Under the pieces are notes generated by a model. It was not told the DNA's origin. It saw nothing but the letters and a program-made list of their open reading frames with translations, and did not search any database. A stretch of 64,000 nucleotides of DNA. Source: Stackebrandtia albiflava (lineage in GTDB: Bacteria > Actinomycetota > Actinomycetes > Mycobacteriales > Micromonosporaceae). The position numbers were made by a program, and so were the translations under genes. Each line of letters begins with the position of its first letter. Within the stretch, counting starts at the first letter, position 1. This document shows, piece by piece, positions 26,945-36,048 of the stretch. Location of the stretch: the NCBI RefSeq assembly GCF_007994225.1, contig NZ_VLLL01000006.1, forward strand, positions 868,001-932,000. Direction: 5' to 3'.

Positions 26945-28380
26945 GTCGCCGCGTCCTCCGTGGGAGATATCGGGGCGAACGGGCGGCGGACGTCCATGAC
27001 GTGACCGGTGAGATTCGAGACCAGCACGTCCACCGAGTTGCGGGCGACGATCTCCGCGCTCAACAGCGACCCCGCCGGTTCCTCACCGAACGCCCGGCTG
27101 CGCATCGGCGTCGCGGTGCGCTCCGGATTGACGCAGTTCACCCGGACACGGTCCTCGGCCCACTCGTCGGCGAGCGCCTGCACCAGGTTCACGATCCCCG
27201 CCTTCGCAGACGAGTAGAGGCTGTAGCCGGCCCTGCCCCGGGTGTACGAGCTCGACGTGAAGAGCAGCAGCCCACCGGACGTCTCCCGCAGGTAGGGAAG
27301 CGCGCTGCGGGCGATGTGAATCGGTGCGAGGAGGTTCACCCGCATCGCGGCGTCGAGAGTGGCGTCGTCGCACTGGTCGAGACGCATCTTGTGAAGCACC
27401 CCCGCCGTGTTGACCACGTAGTCGACCCGGCCGTACTCGCGGTGCGCGGCCTCCAACGCCGCCGCGACCTGCTCCGGGCGTTCCACGTGGACCCCGGTCG
27501 TGGAACGACTGTGACCCACCACCGAGGCGCCGTGCCCACGGGCGATGTCGGCGATGGCGGCGCCGATGCCGTAACTCCCCCCGAACACCACCACGGTGCG
27601 GCCCTCCAACGCCTCCGAGAGTTCCCGGGGGCTTCTCGGTTCGGGCGCGGCGTGCGACGCCAGCTGGAACAGGCGGTCGGCGAGGTAGATGTCGATCGGG
27701 TGGGTCACCTTCATGTTGTGCTCGCTGCCGTTCACCACGTGAATCGGCACGTCGGGAAGGTAACGCCGGACGACGCCGCAGTCGTCCGTGGCGGTGAACC
27801 CCGGGTCGCGGGCGGCCCGCGCGTAGGCGTCGGCCAGCACCGACGGCCGGAACGCCTGAGGGGTCTGGCCGCGCCGGAGCCGCGCGCGGTCCGGGATGCC
27901 CGTGATCGTCTCGTCACCGTCGTGGGAGTCCACCTCGATGATCGTGTCGGCGGACGGTATCGCGACGTCCACGGCGTCGAACCGGTCGAGGGCGTCGACA
28001 CAGTCCCGCAGGATGCGCTGGTCGACCAGCGGACGCACGGCGTCGTGCAGCAGTAGTTTGCAGTCGGGGTCGCCGATGGCGGTCAGTGCGGCGATCGTCG
28101 TCTCGCTGCGGCTCGCCCCGCCCGGCAGTACCGCGGTGACCTTGTCGAATCCGCCACCCCCGACGATCTTCTCGGCCTCGGGGATGAACTCGGCGTTCAT
28201 CATGACGAGGATCGAGTCGATCACGTCACTGGCCTGGAACACCGCCAGGGTGTGTTCCAGGATCGGCTTTCCCGACACCTTCAGAAGCTGCTTGGGCAAC
28301 CGCGCTCCGAATCGCTGGCCCGTGCCGCCGGCGAGGATCACGGCCACCGTCCGGCGCGCGGCGTGTTCCAAAGTCATCAT
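26941..28380 (-). CDS. Bifunctional cytidylyltransferase/SDR fusion, Bcs1-like (CDP-ribitol synthesis)
   Basis: A 479-aa fusion. Residues 1-240 are an IspD/TarI-type cytidylyltransferase with ILAGGTGQRFGARLPKQLL (15-33), PGGASRSETT, HDAVRPLVD and the closing KVTHPIDIYLAD. Residues 255-479 form a short-chain dehydrogenase with VVVFGGSYGIGAAIA, an NTAGVLHK-type NAG loop and the catalytic YSLYSSAK. The same order is known from Haemophilus influenzae Bcs1/Acs1, which reduces ribulose-5-phosphate and makes CDP-ribitol. The fused gene therefore replaces separate TarI and TarJ. It is coupled to the TagF-like gene by ATGA. An ATG three bases in is an equally good start. Confidence 0.9.
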   Translation of the reverse strand: MMTLEHAARRTVAVILAGGTGQRFGARLPKQLLKVSGKPILEHTLAVFQASDVIDSILVMMNAEFIPEAEKIVGGGGFDKVTAVLPGGASRSETTIAALTAIGDPDCKLLLHDAVRPLVDQRILRDCVDALDRFDAVDVAIPSADTIIEVDSHDGDETITGIPDRARLRRGQTPQAFRPSVLADAYARAARDPGFTATDDCGVVRRYLPDVPIHVVNGSEHNMKVTHPIDIYLADRLFQLASHAAPEPRSPRELSEALEGRTVVVFGGSYGIGAAIADIARGHGASVVGHSRSTTGVHVERPEQVAAALEAAHREYGRVDYVVNTAGVLHKMRLDQCDDATLDAAMRVNLLAPIHIARSALPYLRETSGGLLLFTSSSYTRGRAGYSLYSSAKAGIVNLVQALADEWAEDRVRVNCVNPERTATPMRSRAFGEEPAGSLLSAEIVARNSVDVLVSNLTGHVMDVRRPFAPISPTEDAAT

Positions 28381-28736
28381 CGAATCGGACCGGTCGCCGT
28401 CTCCGGGCGGCGCGATCCCACGCTCCTGTTCTCAACGAGTGCGCTTCCGGGGGCGGAGCACAGACTGTGGTGAGGGTGTCCCCGGGGTTTCCGTGCCTGA
28501 ACGCCGGGGGCAATTCAACCCTAGGGCATCGTCCTACACGATAACGGACGCCGACCATCGGGCAAAACGCGTGCGAACGCCGCCCCTCCGCCGCTCCCGA
28601 CCACGCCTCACTCCCGCGAAGTGCTGCTAGATTGGGCCGGTGTCGCCCGACCCATGGCCCCTCCGGACCCATCGAGGCGACGACCTCCGCGGCCGGCACC
28701 CGCAACCCCGACACCTATGAGCGGAACCTCCCGGGA
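28381..28736. promoter_or_regulatory. Divergent promoter region, CDP-ribitol operon versus glycosyltransferase
   Basis: A 356-bp gap between divergent genes. An extended -10 TGCTAGATT at 28625-28633 faces the plus-strand glycosyltransferase, with a leader of about 100 nt. On the minus strand a TAGGGT-like -10 lies near 28517-28522. No gene was found in it. Confidence 0.45.
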
Positions 28737-30800
28737 ATGAAGATCACCTTCCTCGTGCACGGAATGTATGGCCTCGGCGGCACCATCCGTTCGACGCTCA
28801 ATTCGGCGTCGGCGCTCGCGGATCGGGGCCATCAGGTCGAGATCGTGTCCGTGATGCGCGGCGCGACCCGGCCGCGCCTTCCCTTCGATCCCCGAGTCCC
28901 GGTCATCTCGCTGCTCGACCGGCGAAGGCCGGAAGACCGGCGGCCCGGTGACGGTGGAGCCATCGAGAGCGCGGAGGATGTGGCGCTGCTGGAGCAGCCG
29001 TCACGCGTGTTCCCCAAGCACGAGACGATCCACCACAAGTACAGTGCGCTGACGGACCGGCGGGTGGGCCGTTTCCTGCAGAGGCATCGCACCGACGTCT
29101 GGGTCGGCACGAGACCGGGCCTGAACGTCTACCTGTCCCACTACGCGCCGCGCAGCGCCGTGCTGATCGGCCAAGAGCACATGTTCCACGACTACCACTC
29201 CGCCGGACTGCGGTCCTCCCTGTCACAGGCGTACCGCAAGCTCGACGCCCTCGTGACGGTCAGCTCCGCCGATGCCGACACCTACCGCCGTGAGATGCCA
29301 CATCTGGCCGACCGCGTCCACCACATACCGAACAGCGTTCCGGCGTGCCTGGTGGAACCGGCCGACGGCACATCGAAGCTCATCGTGGCGGCCGGCCGGA
29401 TCGAGAAGGTCAAGCGCTACGACCTCTTGATCAAGGCGTTCGCCGAGGTGGTCCGGCGCCACCCGGACTGGCGGCTGAGGATCTACGGGGTCGGGTCGGA
29501 GACCGCGAACCTGCGCGAACTCGTCTCGGAGCTCGGCCTCAACGACTCCGCCATGCTCATGGGTCCCTACTCACCCATCGACACCGAGTGGGTGAAGGGT
29601 TCCATCGCGGCGGTCACCTCGGAGTACGAGTCCTTCGGCCTGACGATCATCGAGGCCATGGGCGCCGGCCTGCCGGTCGTCTCCACCGCCTGCCGGATGG
29701 GGCCGCTCGAACTCATCGACGACGGCGTCGACGGCCTGCTCGTGAACCCCGGTGACCCCGCCGCCATCGCCGCGGGCCTGTGCGAACTCATCGAGGACCC
29801 GGCGCTCCGCCGGAAACTGGCGTCGGCCGCCCTGGAGAAGGCACGGACCTACCGCCCCGAGGCGGTGGCCGCGCAACTCGAAGCATTGATGGATCGTCTT
29901 CGTGCGACGACGCGGGGTCGACGAACGCTCCGGAGGATCCGGCATCGTACTTCGTTTCGCGGCAGAGCTGGAGGATCCGGTGGCTTCGACCAGCTGTCGA
30001 CGACCTCACCGCGGTCGACTGTTCGCGTTAGTTGTCATGCGTTGTCGTTCGACCGACTGATACTGCGCCTAGAGGGGGTTCCTGTTGACGCAGATGTCCG
30101 CCTGATCCTGGACGGAGACAGTTCTCCGGTGCGGTTGCATTTGAGGAGGGCCGACGGTATCGCTTTGGCCGAGATCGACTCAGAGCTGGTGCGACGCTTG
30201 CGAAGCGGAAGGTGGTTCCTCAACGTGGCAGGCGTACGTCCGGTTCTGCGATTCGTCGACAACCGCGCACTGGTTGAACAGATTCCGGAACGCGCCGTCT
30301 CCGCCGTGGTCGTTCCAGGGGCGCATGCTGGTGAGTTGGTGCTGCGGGTCTGGAGAAGGAAGATGCATGCCGAAGTCGCATCACTTGCGTGGGAGGGCTC
30401 CTACTTGACGATCAGCGGAGACCTATTCGGAGACTGGCCGGAGGGCGGAATATCCGGCGTTCTCGGTCGAAAGGGATTGCCGGCGCGATTGAGGGATATC
30501 CCTATCACGGTGGTTGGCGGCCGGTTCGAACTGCGTTTGCCGACGGAGGTGCTCACTGAGTCGGAGGCTCCAATTGCTGCGGACTGGCGCGTGTGGCTCC
30601 GTCCGTTGAACGAACCACGGCGCGAGGTCATGCCAGGCCGCTTCTTCGACGATATTCCCGACAAACGTCGCGTAACGCCGTTCAAGAAGATCCAACGACC
30701 GCACAAGAGTGGCCGAGACATGGAGATCGCGCCACTGTTCACCGCCGATAACAAACTGTCGATTCGCGTCGCACCGGTGCCTGCAAGCGACATGCGTTAG
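28737..30800 (+). CDS. GT4 glycosyltransferase with extra beta-rich C-terminal domain
   Basis: A 687-aa protein. Residues 1-395 are a GT-B, GT4-family transferase: KITFLVHGMYGLGGTIRSTL, the acceptor-side loop, AAGRIEKVKRYDLLIKAF, and the retaining E-x7-E motif (Glu298 to Glu306, EYESFGLTIIEAMGAG). TagE-like poly(glycerol-phosphate) glucosyltransferases have this type of fold, and context supports teichoic acid glycosylation. The last about 290 residues are strand-rich repeats without a known signature. Base composition drops from about residue 398 on, so the C-terminal part looks acquired. ATG at 28737 is chosen because the family starts with MKITF-type sequence; the longer upstream frame is not conserved-looking. 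Confidence 0.88.
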   Translation: MKITFLVHGMYGLGGTIRSTLNSASALADRGHQVEIVSVMRGATRPRLPFDPRVPVISLLDRRRPEDRRPGDGGAIESAEDVALLEQPSRVFPKHETIHHKYSALTDRRVGRFLQRHRTDVWVGTRPGLNVYLSHYAPRSAVLIGQEHMFHDYHSAGLRSSLSQAYRKLDALVTVSSADADTYRREMPHLADRVHHIPNSVPACLVEPADGTSKLIVAAGRIEKVKRYDLLIKAFAEVVRRHPDWRLRIYGVGSETANLRELVSELGLNDSAMLMGPYSPIDTEWVKGSIAAVTSEYESFGLTIIEAMGAGLPVVSTACRMGPLELIDDGVDGLLVNPGDPAAIAAGLCELIEDPALRRKLASAALEKARTYRPEAVAAQLEALMDRLRATTRGRRTLRRIRHRTSFRGRAGGSGGFDQLSTTSPRSTVRVSCHALSFDRLILRLEGVPVDADVRLILDGDSSPVRLHLRRADGIALAEIDSELVRRLRSGRWFLNVAGVRPVLRFVDNRALVEQIPERAVSAVVVPGAHAGELVLRVWRRKMHAEVASLAWEGSYLTISGDLFGDWPEGGISGVLGRKGLPARLRDIPITVVGGRFELRLPTEVLTESEAPIAADWRVWLRPLNEPRREVMPGRFFDDIPDKRRVTPFKKIQRPHKSGRDMEIAPLFTADNKLSIRVAPVPASDMR

Positions 30801-30869
30801 AACCATGTTGGGACAAGGCGGTCATTTCGATCCATAGTGGATGAAGCTGGGCCTTCCACGCTCGTCCTA

Positions 30870-32993
30870 TCAGTCGCCTGATCCGCCAAACCCCAACGCG
30901 TCTGCCAGCAGAGGCGTCAACATCCTGACGTACGGCGTGGAAAGATGATGTTTGTCTTTGAATACCATCAGGTTTCCAACGATGACAGGGCATGTCTCAG
31001 GCCCGCATATCCATGCCCCTGGATCAATCACCTTCACCTCGGTCTGCGACAACATGTCGATAACCATCTGTCGACGATTCGGCTCCCGGTAACCTTCTGT
31101 CGTGGCCTGAACGCAAGGGGTCACGTTCGACAGGTTATCGGCTATGCATTCGGGCACGTCATGTGCGAACGACGGGGTGTCGGCGAGATAGGCCACCCGA
31201 GTATCACCCTCCTGCAATCTATCCACTGTGCTTGAAATACCGTCCAGCCACAGTTGATCCAGGTTCCCTTGCCCATCGGCGCTGTTTCCGTCGCTAGTCG
31301 AAATCACGGCCAGTTGAGGTCTCGTCTGCGTGATCCATTCGAACGTGGCGTTTCGCCAATCGATGCACTCCGTATACGGACGGTCGAACGTGGAGTTGTA
31401 CGTTGCCACGTCGGCCACCGGGCAGGCGCTCTTAGTGGCATTGAACAACCGCCATCCGGCTTCCCGGGCAATGGCTTCCAAGGCGGGGAACCATTGAGCC
31501 GCATGAGAATCACCCATGAGCACCATCGTGTTTTCGCCGTTCGGGTCGCCGTACAGACAGTCCGATTCGGCCGTTGTCTCATCGAAGCCCAGATGACAAC
31601 CGTCGGGGTACGTCACCGGTTGGTCGTCTTTGGCATCCTCCAGCGAGGGCTTCAGGTTCGCCGGGACGGTGGTGGTCTCCGCCGCTTCGATCAGCAATTC
31701 GGTCAATTGCTCTTGGGTGAAGCCCCCCTCCGTCAGCTCCAGTCCGGGATCGGCGGCATTACCGGTGCCGGTCGCCTGCGGTAGCACCGTGACGGCGAGT
31801 ACTGACGCCAAGGCCACCATTCCCGACATCGCGACACCGAGACCGATACCACGGAACGGACGCCTCCGCAGGGAAGGTGCGCCACGAAGTGGATTTTCGA
31901 CCAGTTCGTACGAAATCGCGGCCAACAGAAGCCCGGCGCCGGCCAAGCCCAATCCGGCGGTGATCGACGGCTCGATGCCGAACGCGGCCGGTCCGATGAT
32001 CAACAACGGCCAATGCCACAGGTACCAGCCGTATGACAGTTTCCCGATCAACTGCATCGGCTGCGTCGACAGCAGCCCTTGCACGTCCCCCTGCTTGGCG
32101 CAACCGCCGAAGATCAACAAGGCGGCGCCGGCAGTCGGCAACAAGGCCAGGTAGCCCGGAAACTCGGTCGCGGCGTCGAAACGGACGGCGGCTGTGACCA
32201 CGGCCGCCAGACCGAGCCAGCTTATGGCTGACGCCAGGGCTTTCGGGAGCTTGGCGGCCTGGGTCGCAGACAGTGCCACGAACGCTCCGAGTGCCAGTTC
32301 CCAGGCGCGAGTGTGAATGCCGAAGTAAGCCCATGGAGCTGCGGACGCCGTCTGCGTCACACTGAGAGAGAACGACACCACGGCCAGGAGAAGCAGCACG
32401 AGGAAGATCGGTCGTCGAACGGTCGCGGGCCGCTTCCGCCAGATCACCGCGGTCAGGATCAGCAGGATCGGCCAGACGAGATAGAACTGCTCCTCCACCG
32501 CCAACGACCAGAAGTGCTGGAATGGGGACGGTGCCTCTTCGGAAGCCAGGTAGTCCGTACCGTTCACGGCAAGCCGGTAATTGATGACATAGAAGGCGCT
32601 CGACACCGCGTCGAAGACGATCGACTTGAATCGGGTCACCGGCAGCCACAACCACGCCGCGAACAACGTCGCCAGAATGACGAGCGTCGCCGCAGGGAGC
32701 AGTCGGACCGCACGCCGGGCGTAGAAACGGCGGATCGAGATCGTGCCGGTGCGTTCCAACTCACTAAACAGCAGGCTCGTTATCAGGAAGCCCGATATGA
32801 CGAAGAAGACGTCCACGCCCACGTAGCCACCCTGGAGGAACGGTACACCGGCGTGCGCGAGCACCACCAGGAGCACGGCGATGGCCCTGATGCCTTCGAT
32901 GTCAGGGCGGAACGGCAATCTGCCAATGTGGACGGTTTCGCTGCGTGGGTGCGCTCTTTCGAAGTCGACGCGTGGGGTGGTGTCCGAATTCAA
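30870..32993 (-). CDS. OafA-type acyltransferase with C-terminal SGNH domain
   Basis: A 707-aa membrane enzyme that O-acetylates polysaccharides or wall polymers. The acyltransferase-3 domain (about 25-375, ten or so helices) starts LPFRPDIEGIRAIAVLLVVL with the catalytic His in VLAHAGVP, followed by GYVGVDVFFVISGFLITSLL and FYARRAVRLLPA. A periplasmic-side SGNH domain (about 440-700) carries MGDSHAAQW (Ser nucleophile block) and KDKHHLS (Asp-x-x-His block). It lies in the lower-GC patch, convergent with the GT4 gene. The start at 32993 gives a normal family N-terminus. Confidence 0.92.
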   Translation of the reverse strand: MNSDTTPRVDFERAHPRSETVHIGRLPFRPDIEGIRAIAVLLVVLAHAGVPFLQGGYVGVDVFFVISGFLITSLLFSELERTGTISIRRFYARRAVRLLPAATLVILATLFAAWLWLPVTRFKSIVFDAVSSAFYVINYRLAVNGTDYLASEEAPSPFQHFWSLAVEEQFYLVWPILLILTAVIWRKRPATVRRPIFLVLLLLAVVSFSLSVTQTASAAPWAYFGIHTRAWELALGAFVALSATQAAKLPKALASAISWLGLAAVVTAAVRFDAATEFPGYLALLPTAGAALLIFGGCAKQGDVQGLLSTQPMQLIGKLSYGWYLWHWPLLIIGPAAFGIEPSITAGLGLAGAGLLLAAISYELVENPLRGAPSLRRRPFRGIGLGVAMSGMVALASVLAVTVLPQATGTGNAADPGLELTEGGFTQEQLTELLIEAAETTTVPANLKPSLEDAKDDQPVTYPDGCHLGFDETTAESDCLYGDPNGENTMVLMGDSHAAQWFPALEAIAREAGWRLFNATKSACPVADVATYNSTFDRPYTECIDWRNATFEWITQTRPQLAVISTSDGNSADGQGNLDQLWLDGISSTVDRLQEGDTRVAYLADTPSFAHDVPECIADNLSNVTPCVQATTEGYREPNRRQMVIDMLSQTEVKVIDPGAWICGPETCPVIVGNLMVFKDKHHLSTPYVRMLTPLLADALGFGGSGD

Positions 32994-33005
32994 GGCTCGC
33001 CCGTT

Positions 33006-33422
33006 CTACTCGGATGGGGGATGCCGTAGAGAGGCGAGAGTCGACAGGATTTCGTCATGACGCTCGCTTGCGGCGAGTCGCTCGGTTTCGATGACTGCGA
33101 GGAGTCGGCGCTGCAACATCTCGATGCGCCGGTCTACGTCAACAGTTTGAGCCTGAAGAACCTGCATTCGGGATTCGAGATGTTGCCTGCTGGTGGTGAT
33201 GCGCTGTGAAATACCTCGGCGATCCTGGGCCATTCTTCGGCGGACTTGCAATAGCGATATGAATAGCAAGGCGGAAAGAAGCCCGAGGCCGACAAGAGGT
33301 ACCGCATCGCTGCCTACGACAGCACCAACCGTGATGCCGACGGTGATGCCGACCATTAGCGCGATGCTCACGGCCTGTCGGAAGGTCAGCAACCGGCGGA
33401 TCCGTGGTGACAGCCTACTCAC
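33006..33422 (-). CDS. Small two-helix membrane protein with coiled coil
   Basis: A 138-aa protein. Two hydrophobic helices (about 16-35 and 41-58, around AVSIALMVGITVGITVGAVV and PLVGLGLLSALLFISLL) are followed by a basic boundary (QVRRRMAQDRRG) and a long charged coiled coil to residue about 130. The GTG start at 33422 overlaps the stop of the large glycosyltransferase gene by 8 bp, so they are coupled. Similar two-helix plus coiled-coil layouts occur in the methyltransferase at 39542 and the small protein at 40682. A scaffolding role for the polymer-assembly enzymes is inference; no named family was recognised. Confidence 0.72.
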   Translation of the reverse strand: MSRLSPRIRRLLTFRQAVSIALMVGITVGITVGAVVGSDAVPLVGLGLLSALLFISLLQVRRRMAQDRRGISQRITTSRQHLESRMQVLQAQTVDVDRRIEMLQRRLLAVIETERLAASERHDEILSTLASLRHPPSE

Positions 33423-36024
33423 TGGCGACGACCTTTCGTTCCTGATTGGAGAGCGTGATCATTCCTTGCGGCATTTCAGGGATCCGTGGTGAAAGGTAAC
33501 GAGACACAAGATCGAAATACGATTGGTGACTGTGCCGTTCGGTCACTCGTTGCCGGGCGAGTCTGCTTTGTCGCAAGAATGCGCTGGGTGACGAACGGAA
33601 TCCATCCACGACCTCGCTCACTTCGAAGCTTTCACAGTACACCGCCGCGTCCTTGAATGTCGCTTCGAAGCGGTGTGGCAGGATGACGACACATCCGGCG
33701 GCAAGTGCCTCTAGGATTGCACGACCGAATGCCTCGATCTGAACCAGATGTGGGAAGTATATGAAGAAGTCGAGTTGGTAGAGGAACTCACGAACACCGA
33801 CTTCGTCATAGTCGTACGACACCCAGTTCAAGGGAATCTTGCCGCCCAGCAATCCCGCTGCCACGTCGGTCCCGCCCATGACTCGGACGTCGACGTTGGG
33901 GCTGTCCGGGTAGACCTGTAGCAACCTATCGCGGCTTTCCGGCCATTTGGACCAATGATCCCGAGAATGTCGACCGATTACCGGCAACTGCGAACGGAAA
34001 CCCGTGCGCGAGAAATTCCATTCGTCGATGTCCAGGATGCCTGGCATGTCGAATGGTGCGAGTTGCCGGGCTGGCAGTAGCTTCTCCAGCACTTCCCTGA
34101 CGCTAGGGCCCTGCGGACACCACATCGGCTCGACATGGAACAGGCGCCTGGCATTCTTGGTGCAGGCCGAGGGTACATACCGAAGGTCCGTGCCGTCTGA
34201 TTCGGAGGGAGCCTGGTTTGCCAGAATGACGACGTTGTCGGGCTTCACATTCGTCGGCGCATCTGAGGGAAACTGAAGAACGAGTGGATAGCGAATGACG
34301 AGCAGCCGCACTTCAGTGTGGTCGGAAGGTAGAACGTGGTGCACGACGTCTTGGTTGATCAGTTCTTGTATGGGACGGCATAGCGGAAGCTTCAACTTCG
34401 TCATGAACCGGTATGCTTCCATCTGCATTACACCGACCCGAAGCCCTCGTCGGGTCAACGCCTTGATCTCCTCGATCATCGATTTCTGCGGGCCCCCGTA
34501 AGGGCGCCAATCGCTGGCGTAGATAACGTCGAACTTCGCGTCCATCACAGAAGAAGCGGGCTTGGTCGTGAAGTGATCGGGAGCTTGAAATGGCCGCTCT
34601 TCCAACCGGTCCGATAGGTAGGGGTCGGCATCACCGCTTGCAATGGCTTCATGCCAGAGGCCGTACGCCGATCGATATGCGGCCCGGGCGGGGTGCATCC
34701 ATCCTGCGAGGAACTCCGAGCGCGATAGCGAATCCTCTGACATCCGTACAAGTCCCAGGACGGCGTCCATCCGCAGGACCGAGCCCTCTCCGAATGCCGC
34801 AACGATTCTACGGTGATACTCCGTGTCGGCAGACTTTCTGACACTGTCCATGAAACCGATTCGTGCGACGACCGGCTCGCGCCGAAACATCAACGAAGCA
34901 GTGGAGATGTCACGAGTTGTCCGGCCGGGCCGGTTGAGTCTCAGATCGTTGGTCAGCTTCAGAGCATCCGACAGGGTGGCCATGACATCCGGTGTCTGGA
35001 GCAGGGGTTCGATCTGTCGTTCAAGACGAAGCGGATGTGACCAGTCGTCCGAATCTTGAAAGGTGATGAAATCACCGCTGGCAGCGCGGATGGCGGTGTT
35101 ACGAGCAGCATAAGTCCCGGCGTTGACCGGCTGTGTGATCAACCTGACCCTGCTATCGAGATCGAGGCACTCATTCAATACCGCCATATGTACGGCTGGC
35201 GAGGCATCATCGACGATGAGCACCTCGATGTTCTGCCAAGTCTGGTCGAGTATCGACCGGACTGCGGTAACCAAGTCACGGCCGGGACGGAACGCGGTGA
35301 TCACCACCGTGATCTTCGCCTCGTGCGAAACGGTGGAGTGCGGATGACTCGAGGTGATGCTGTCAAATGGCGTTATGCCGGAGCCCAGTGTGATCGGTGA
35401 AGGCAGCAAGGTGTTGAACATCTGAAGCCAACGTTCCACGGAGCCCGAGCGCACGAAAGGATTGATGAAATCGAGCTCTAGGAAAGTACGTGACTTCTCC
35501 GAAATCTTCCCATAGACACCATACAGTTCGACTGCACGTTCGAACCGGTCGGTTACCAAGGCGAGCTGAGTATGGATTGTTTGATCCCGCGGTGAGAGGT
35601 CTGCCGGTTGGAACATCTCCAGGGCAAGCTCATAGAGGAGGAAGCTGTCGGTCTCATCGCTGGGAAGTATCTTTTGGAGTCCGATTACTTGGGCGAGTTC
35701 CAGGAACCGCTTGGTGCTGCGGATGAGCGAGGATCTCTTGGGAAGTATCGAACGATCGCCATGGGCAGCAGCCATGAACTGGGCAAGGCTGACGTTCGGC
35801 CCGCCGGCGGCATAGGCGAGCAGTTCACGAGCGGCGAGCGATCTCGTGCGCAACGCAGTGTTTCTCAGCGCCGGTTTCGAGCGCTTGTCCGCGATCTTCA
35901 GGTAACTAGCGAGCATCGCCTCCGGAAAGTCCGACGGATCGCCACGCATTCCTGGTGTTGGACCGCCCTTGTTGGATTCGGGCTGCAAGACAACTCCGTT
36001 CCCATCTGCCGCGTTCATGTTCAC
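33415..36024 (-). CDS. Two-domain glycosyltransferase (GT2 plus GT4-like)
   Basis: An 869-aa protein. A helical N-terminal region (1-235) of unknown role is followed by a GT2/GT-A domain (about 237-420: TVVITAFRPGRDLV, VLIVDDASPA, GDFITFQDSDDWSHPLRLER with the DSDD metal motif). A GT-B, GT4-like domain follows (about 515-840: DVIYASDWRPYGGPQKSM, VMGGTDVAAG, IEAFGRAILEALAAGCVVIL with the second Glu of E-x7-E). Two different transferase folds in one chain suggest successive sugar additions. It lies in the lower-GC patch. GTG at 36024 is used; ATG at 36018 is equally possible. Confidence 0.85.
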   Translation of the reverse strand: MNMNAADGNGVVLQPESNKGGPTPGMRGDPSDFPEAMLASYLKIADKRSKPALRNTALRTRSLAARELLAYAAGGPNVSLAQFMAAAHGDRSILPKRSSLIRSTKRFLELAQVIGLQKILPSDETDSFLLYELALEMFQPADLSPRDQTIHTQLALVTDRFERAVELYGVYGKISEKSRTFLELDFINPFVRSGSVERWLQMFNTLLPSPITLGSGITPFDSITSSHPHSTVSHEAKITVVITAFRPGRDLVTAVRSILDQTWQNIEVLIVDDASPAVHMAVLNECLDLDSRVRLITQPVNAGTYAARNTAIRAASGDFITFQDSDDWSHPLRLERQIEPLLQTPDVMATLSDALKLTNDLRLNRPGRTTRDISTASLMFRREPVVARIGFMDSVRKSADTEYHRRIVAAFGEGSVLRMDAVLGLVRMSEDSLSRSEFLAGWMHPARAAYRSAYGLWHEAIASGDADPYLSDRLEERPFQAPDHFTTKPASSVMDAKFDVIYASDWRPYGGPQKSMIEEIKALTRRGLRVGVMQMEAYRFMTKLKLPLCRPIQELINQDVVHHVLPSDHTEVRLLVIRYPLVLQFPSDAPTNVKPDNVVILANQAPSESDGTDLRYVPSACTKNARRLFHVEPMWCPQGPSVREVLEKLLPARQLAPFDMPGILDIDEWNFSRTGFRSQLPVIGRHSRDHWSKWPESRDRLLQVYPDSPNVDVRVMGGTDVAAGLLGGKIPLNWVSYDYDEVGVREFLYQLDFFIYFPHLVQIEAFGRAILEALAAGCVVILPHRFEATFKDAAVYCESFEVSEVVDGFRSSPSAFLRQSRLARQRVTERHSHQSYFDLVSRYLSPRIPEMPQGMITLSNQERKVVASE

Positions 36025-36048
36025 TCGCTTGTGGCCGAAAGTCTGTGC

